Assembly: GCA_041484525.1 (NCBI GenBank)
Contig: JBGPHT010000025.1
Coordinates: 1 to 64,000 of the forward strand
Source of the DNA: JBGPHT01 sp041484525
GTDB taxonomy: Bacteria > Acidobacteriota > Terriglobia > Bryobacterales > Bryobacteraceae
DNA length: 64,000 nucleotides
Direction of reading: 5' to 3'
In this document: one piece after another, positions 62,379-64,000 of the stretch
Position numbering within the stretch: the first letter of the stretch is position 1
Layout of the letters: the number at the start of each line of letters is the position of its first letter
Notes under the pieces: model-generated
What the model saw: only the letters and a program-made list of their open reading frames with translations
The model's database searches: none
What the model was told of the DNA's origin: nothing
Program-made: the position numbers and the translations under genes

Positions 62379-64000
62379 GTGGCGGTGCTGGCAATTTTCA
62401 GCGGAGTGTTGTGCACCCTCGCCGTCGCCACGGCGCTCGGCGGCTGGCTGCTGGGACCGAGCTGCCGCAACGAGGGCACGCGTTTCGTGACGGGCGCGTC
62501 GCTACTGCATCTGGCGGTCTTCTGCCTGGCGGCCGCCGGCCTGCTCTACCCGTGGGCGATTGTCGCAGTCGGATTCGCCGCCGTAATGTTCGGCTACCAA
62601 GCGAGCCGGCCTGCCGCCGTAACCCACACCGATCTTTGGATCGGCAGGCAGGCGGTCGCGCTGGGAAAGCTCAGATGGCTTTTTCTGGCGATCTTTGCCG
62701 TCTACTTCTTGCTGTACCTCTCGAACGCGCTGGCTCCCGAAGCCAGTCCCGATGGCGCCGGCTACCATCTGGGCCTGGTCGGCCGTTACTTGCGCGAGCA
62801 CGGCTTTCATCGCATCACCGACAACTTCTACGCCGCCCTCTCGCAAGGCGCCGAGATGGTGTACCTCGTCGCATACGTCTTCGGTCAGAACTCGGCCGCC
62901 GCCCTGGTTCATTTCGCGTTTCTCATCGCGCTCGTCTGGCAGATGTTCTGCTACGCCAGAAATGCCGGGTTGCCGTTGGCAGGCGCTTGCGCCGCGCTGC
63001 TGGTATTCGCCAGCCCCGCCGTGGGGATCGACGCCACCAGCGCCTATAACGACGTCGCCCTCGCCGCCGTCGCGTTCACTCTATTCTTCCTGCTGAATCT
63101 CTGGGACGACGCGCGCGCCGGCCGCCTTCTGCTCGCCATCGGCCTCGTAGCAGGCTTCAGTTACGCCGTGAAATACACCGCTTGGCCGGCCGTGCCGTAC
63201 GCCATCGGATTCGTATGGTGGAAGAGCCGGTCGCGGCGCACCGCGCTCATCGTCGCCACCGGCGCCGCCGTCATGATTCTTCCCTGGATGGCGAAAAACT
63301 GGCTGACCTATCACAACCCGGTGGCGCCGTTCTTCAACCACCTGTTTCCCAATCCGTATGTGACCGCGGCCTTTGAGACCGAATACCGGCGCATGTTCAC
63401 CACCTACGGCCTCCCTAGCCGGTCGAAGATCCTGATGGAGGTGACCACGTATGGCTCGCTCTCCGGCCTGCTCGGCCCGGTGTTTCTGCTTTCGCCCGTG
63501 GCACTGCTCGCGCTTCGCCGTCGTGAAGGTCGGCATTTGCTGCTGGCCGCGCTCGTCTTCGGCGTAAATTACTTCAGCAATATCGGCACCCGCTTTCTGA
63601 TTCCGCCGCTGCCGTTCGTGGCCCTGGCGCTCGCCTTCGTACTGGCCGCGTGGCCGGGCGTGCTGGTCGCAGTGGCGCTGGTGCATTCCGTGATCTCCTG
63701 GCCCGGCATGGTCCGAAAGTACGCGCACCCCGACGCCTGGTTCATCCGCCATATGCCATGGCAGGCGGCGCTGCGCATCCGGCCGGCGGACCCCTACCTC
63801 GAAGACCGCCTCATTTATTACGGCGTGACCCGGATGGTCGAGCAGAATACGCGGCCCAACTCCGCGATCTTCACTTTCACTCCGATTCCCGAGGCGTACA
63901 CTTCGCGCCGCATCGTGATCTCGTTCCAGTCGGCCGGCAACAGGGTGCTCAACGACATTCTGTACAGCGCTATCGTTCCCGAATTCCAGCCCACGTGGCG
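62379..64000 (+). CDS. Polytopic membrane glycosyltransferase-like protein, runs off the window end
   Basis: An open frame from GTG 62379 to the last base, at least 540 residues, incomplete at the 3' end. GGAG lies six bases upstream, and the start is three bases after the lipoprotein stop. More than ten hydrophobic helices are visible. An early exposed loop reads NALAPEASPDGAGYHLGLVGRYLREHG, with an aspartate at the place of the GT-C catalytic acid. A later loop NPVAPFFNHLFPNPYVTAAFETEYRRMF and a soluble tail (PADPYLEDRLIYYGVTRMV) follow. It probably uses a lipid-linked sugar; the acceptor may involve the coupled lipoprotein, which is inference. Confidence 0.8.
   Translation, partial: MAVLAIFSGVLCTLAVATALGGWLLGPSCRNEGTRFVTGASLLHLAVFCLAAAGLLYPWAIVAVGFAAVMFGYQASRPAAVTHTDLWIGRQAVALGKLRWLFLAIFAVYFLLYLSNALAPEASPDGAGYHLGLVGRYLREHGFHRITDNFYAALSQGAEMVYLVAYVFGQNSAAALVHFAFLIALVWQMFCYARNAGLPLAGACAALLVFASPAVGIDATSAYNDVALAAVAFTLFFLLNLWDDARAGRLLLAIGLVAGFSYAVKYTAWPAVPYAIGFVWWKSRSRRTALIVATGAAVMILPWMAKNWLTYHNPVAPFFNHLFPNPYVTAAFETEYRRMFTTYGLPSRSKILMEVTTYGSLSGLLGPVFLLSPVALLALRRREGRHLLLAALVFGVNYFSNIGTRFLIPPLPFVALALAFVLAAWPGVLVAVALVHSVISWPGMVRKYAHPDAWFIRHMPWQAALRIRPADPYLEDRLIYYGVTRMVEQNTRPNSAIFTFTPIPEAYTSRRIVISFQSAGNRVLNDILYSAIVPEFQPTW

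Overview
The window looks like chromosome from a soil Acidobacteriota bacterium of the Solibacter/Bryobacter type. I infer this from gene families, not from a marker gene. The evidence is a TIGR03435-family protein, three Oar-like TonB-dependent receptors with N-terminal carboxypeptidase-regulatory domains, PknB-type kinases carrying beta-propeller or TPR tails, a DUF1592/DUF1552 pair, secreted ankyrin proteins, high GC and dense packing. No rRNA, tRNA, CRISPR array, insertion sequence or prophage is visible. No stretch over about 300 bases lacks a gene or gene remnant.

Layout. 0-10 kb: GH5-type glycosidase and propeller kinase (minus), a TonB receptor broken by a frameshift and a stop, a secreted amidase, then a degraded MazF-like toxin-antitoxin pair and a cytochrome tail remnant. 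10-19 kb: TPR kinase, TIGR03435 protein, and a minus-strand DUF1592-DUF1552-ankyrin operon. 19-22 kb: a compact arsenic operon (arsR, arsM, acr3, arsC) behind a consensus promoter whose spacer and -10 lie inside a perfect 36-bp palindrome. 22-28 kb: YceI, STAS and hemerythrin-like genes, then a coupled larC-metG-tatD operon followed by a polyprenyl diphosphate synthase. 28-35 kb: a secreted protein of four tandem repeats, a hybrid histidine kinase, a GNAT enzyme, a cyclase remnant, a LOG-type hydrolase, lpxD, a beta-barrel protein, and an ArsR/AHSA1 pair with its own palindromic operator.

35-45 kb: an intact TonB receptor translationally coupled to a cyclase-family hydrolase, a PepSY membrane protein, a haem/copper monooxygenase-like protein, endonuclease III, a TPR membrane glycosyltransferase-like protein and a zinc-ribbon protein. 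44-50 kb: YfiH-type enzyme, an isolated nuoB, and a glycan-type run (GT2, methyltransferase, GT-C transferase, methyltransferase). 49-56 kb: an ankyrin/CxxCH/alpha-toroid fusion with a secreted DinB protein, a Kir potassium channel, two unknown proteins, a class A beta-lactamase-like protein and a membrane protein. 56-64 kb: a third TonB receptor, a GNAT enzyme, an intradiol dioxygenase interrupted by an amber codon and coupled to a WD40 gene with two compensating frameshifts, a BON protein with a strong terminator, a lipoprotein, and a membrane glycosyltransferase-like gene running off the window.

Themes: envelope uptake and processing (TonB receptors with hydrolases), secreted repeat and haem proteins of unknown role, arsenic resistance by methylation plus efflux, and a high number of interrupted genes. 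Three of the frameshifts are repaired by adding one base to a G/C run, so sequencing error must be separated from real decay. The least explained items are the four-repeat secreted protein, the ankyrin/haem/toroid fusion and the DUF1592-DUF1552-ankyrin operon.
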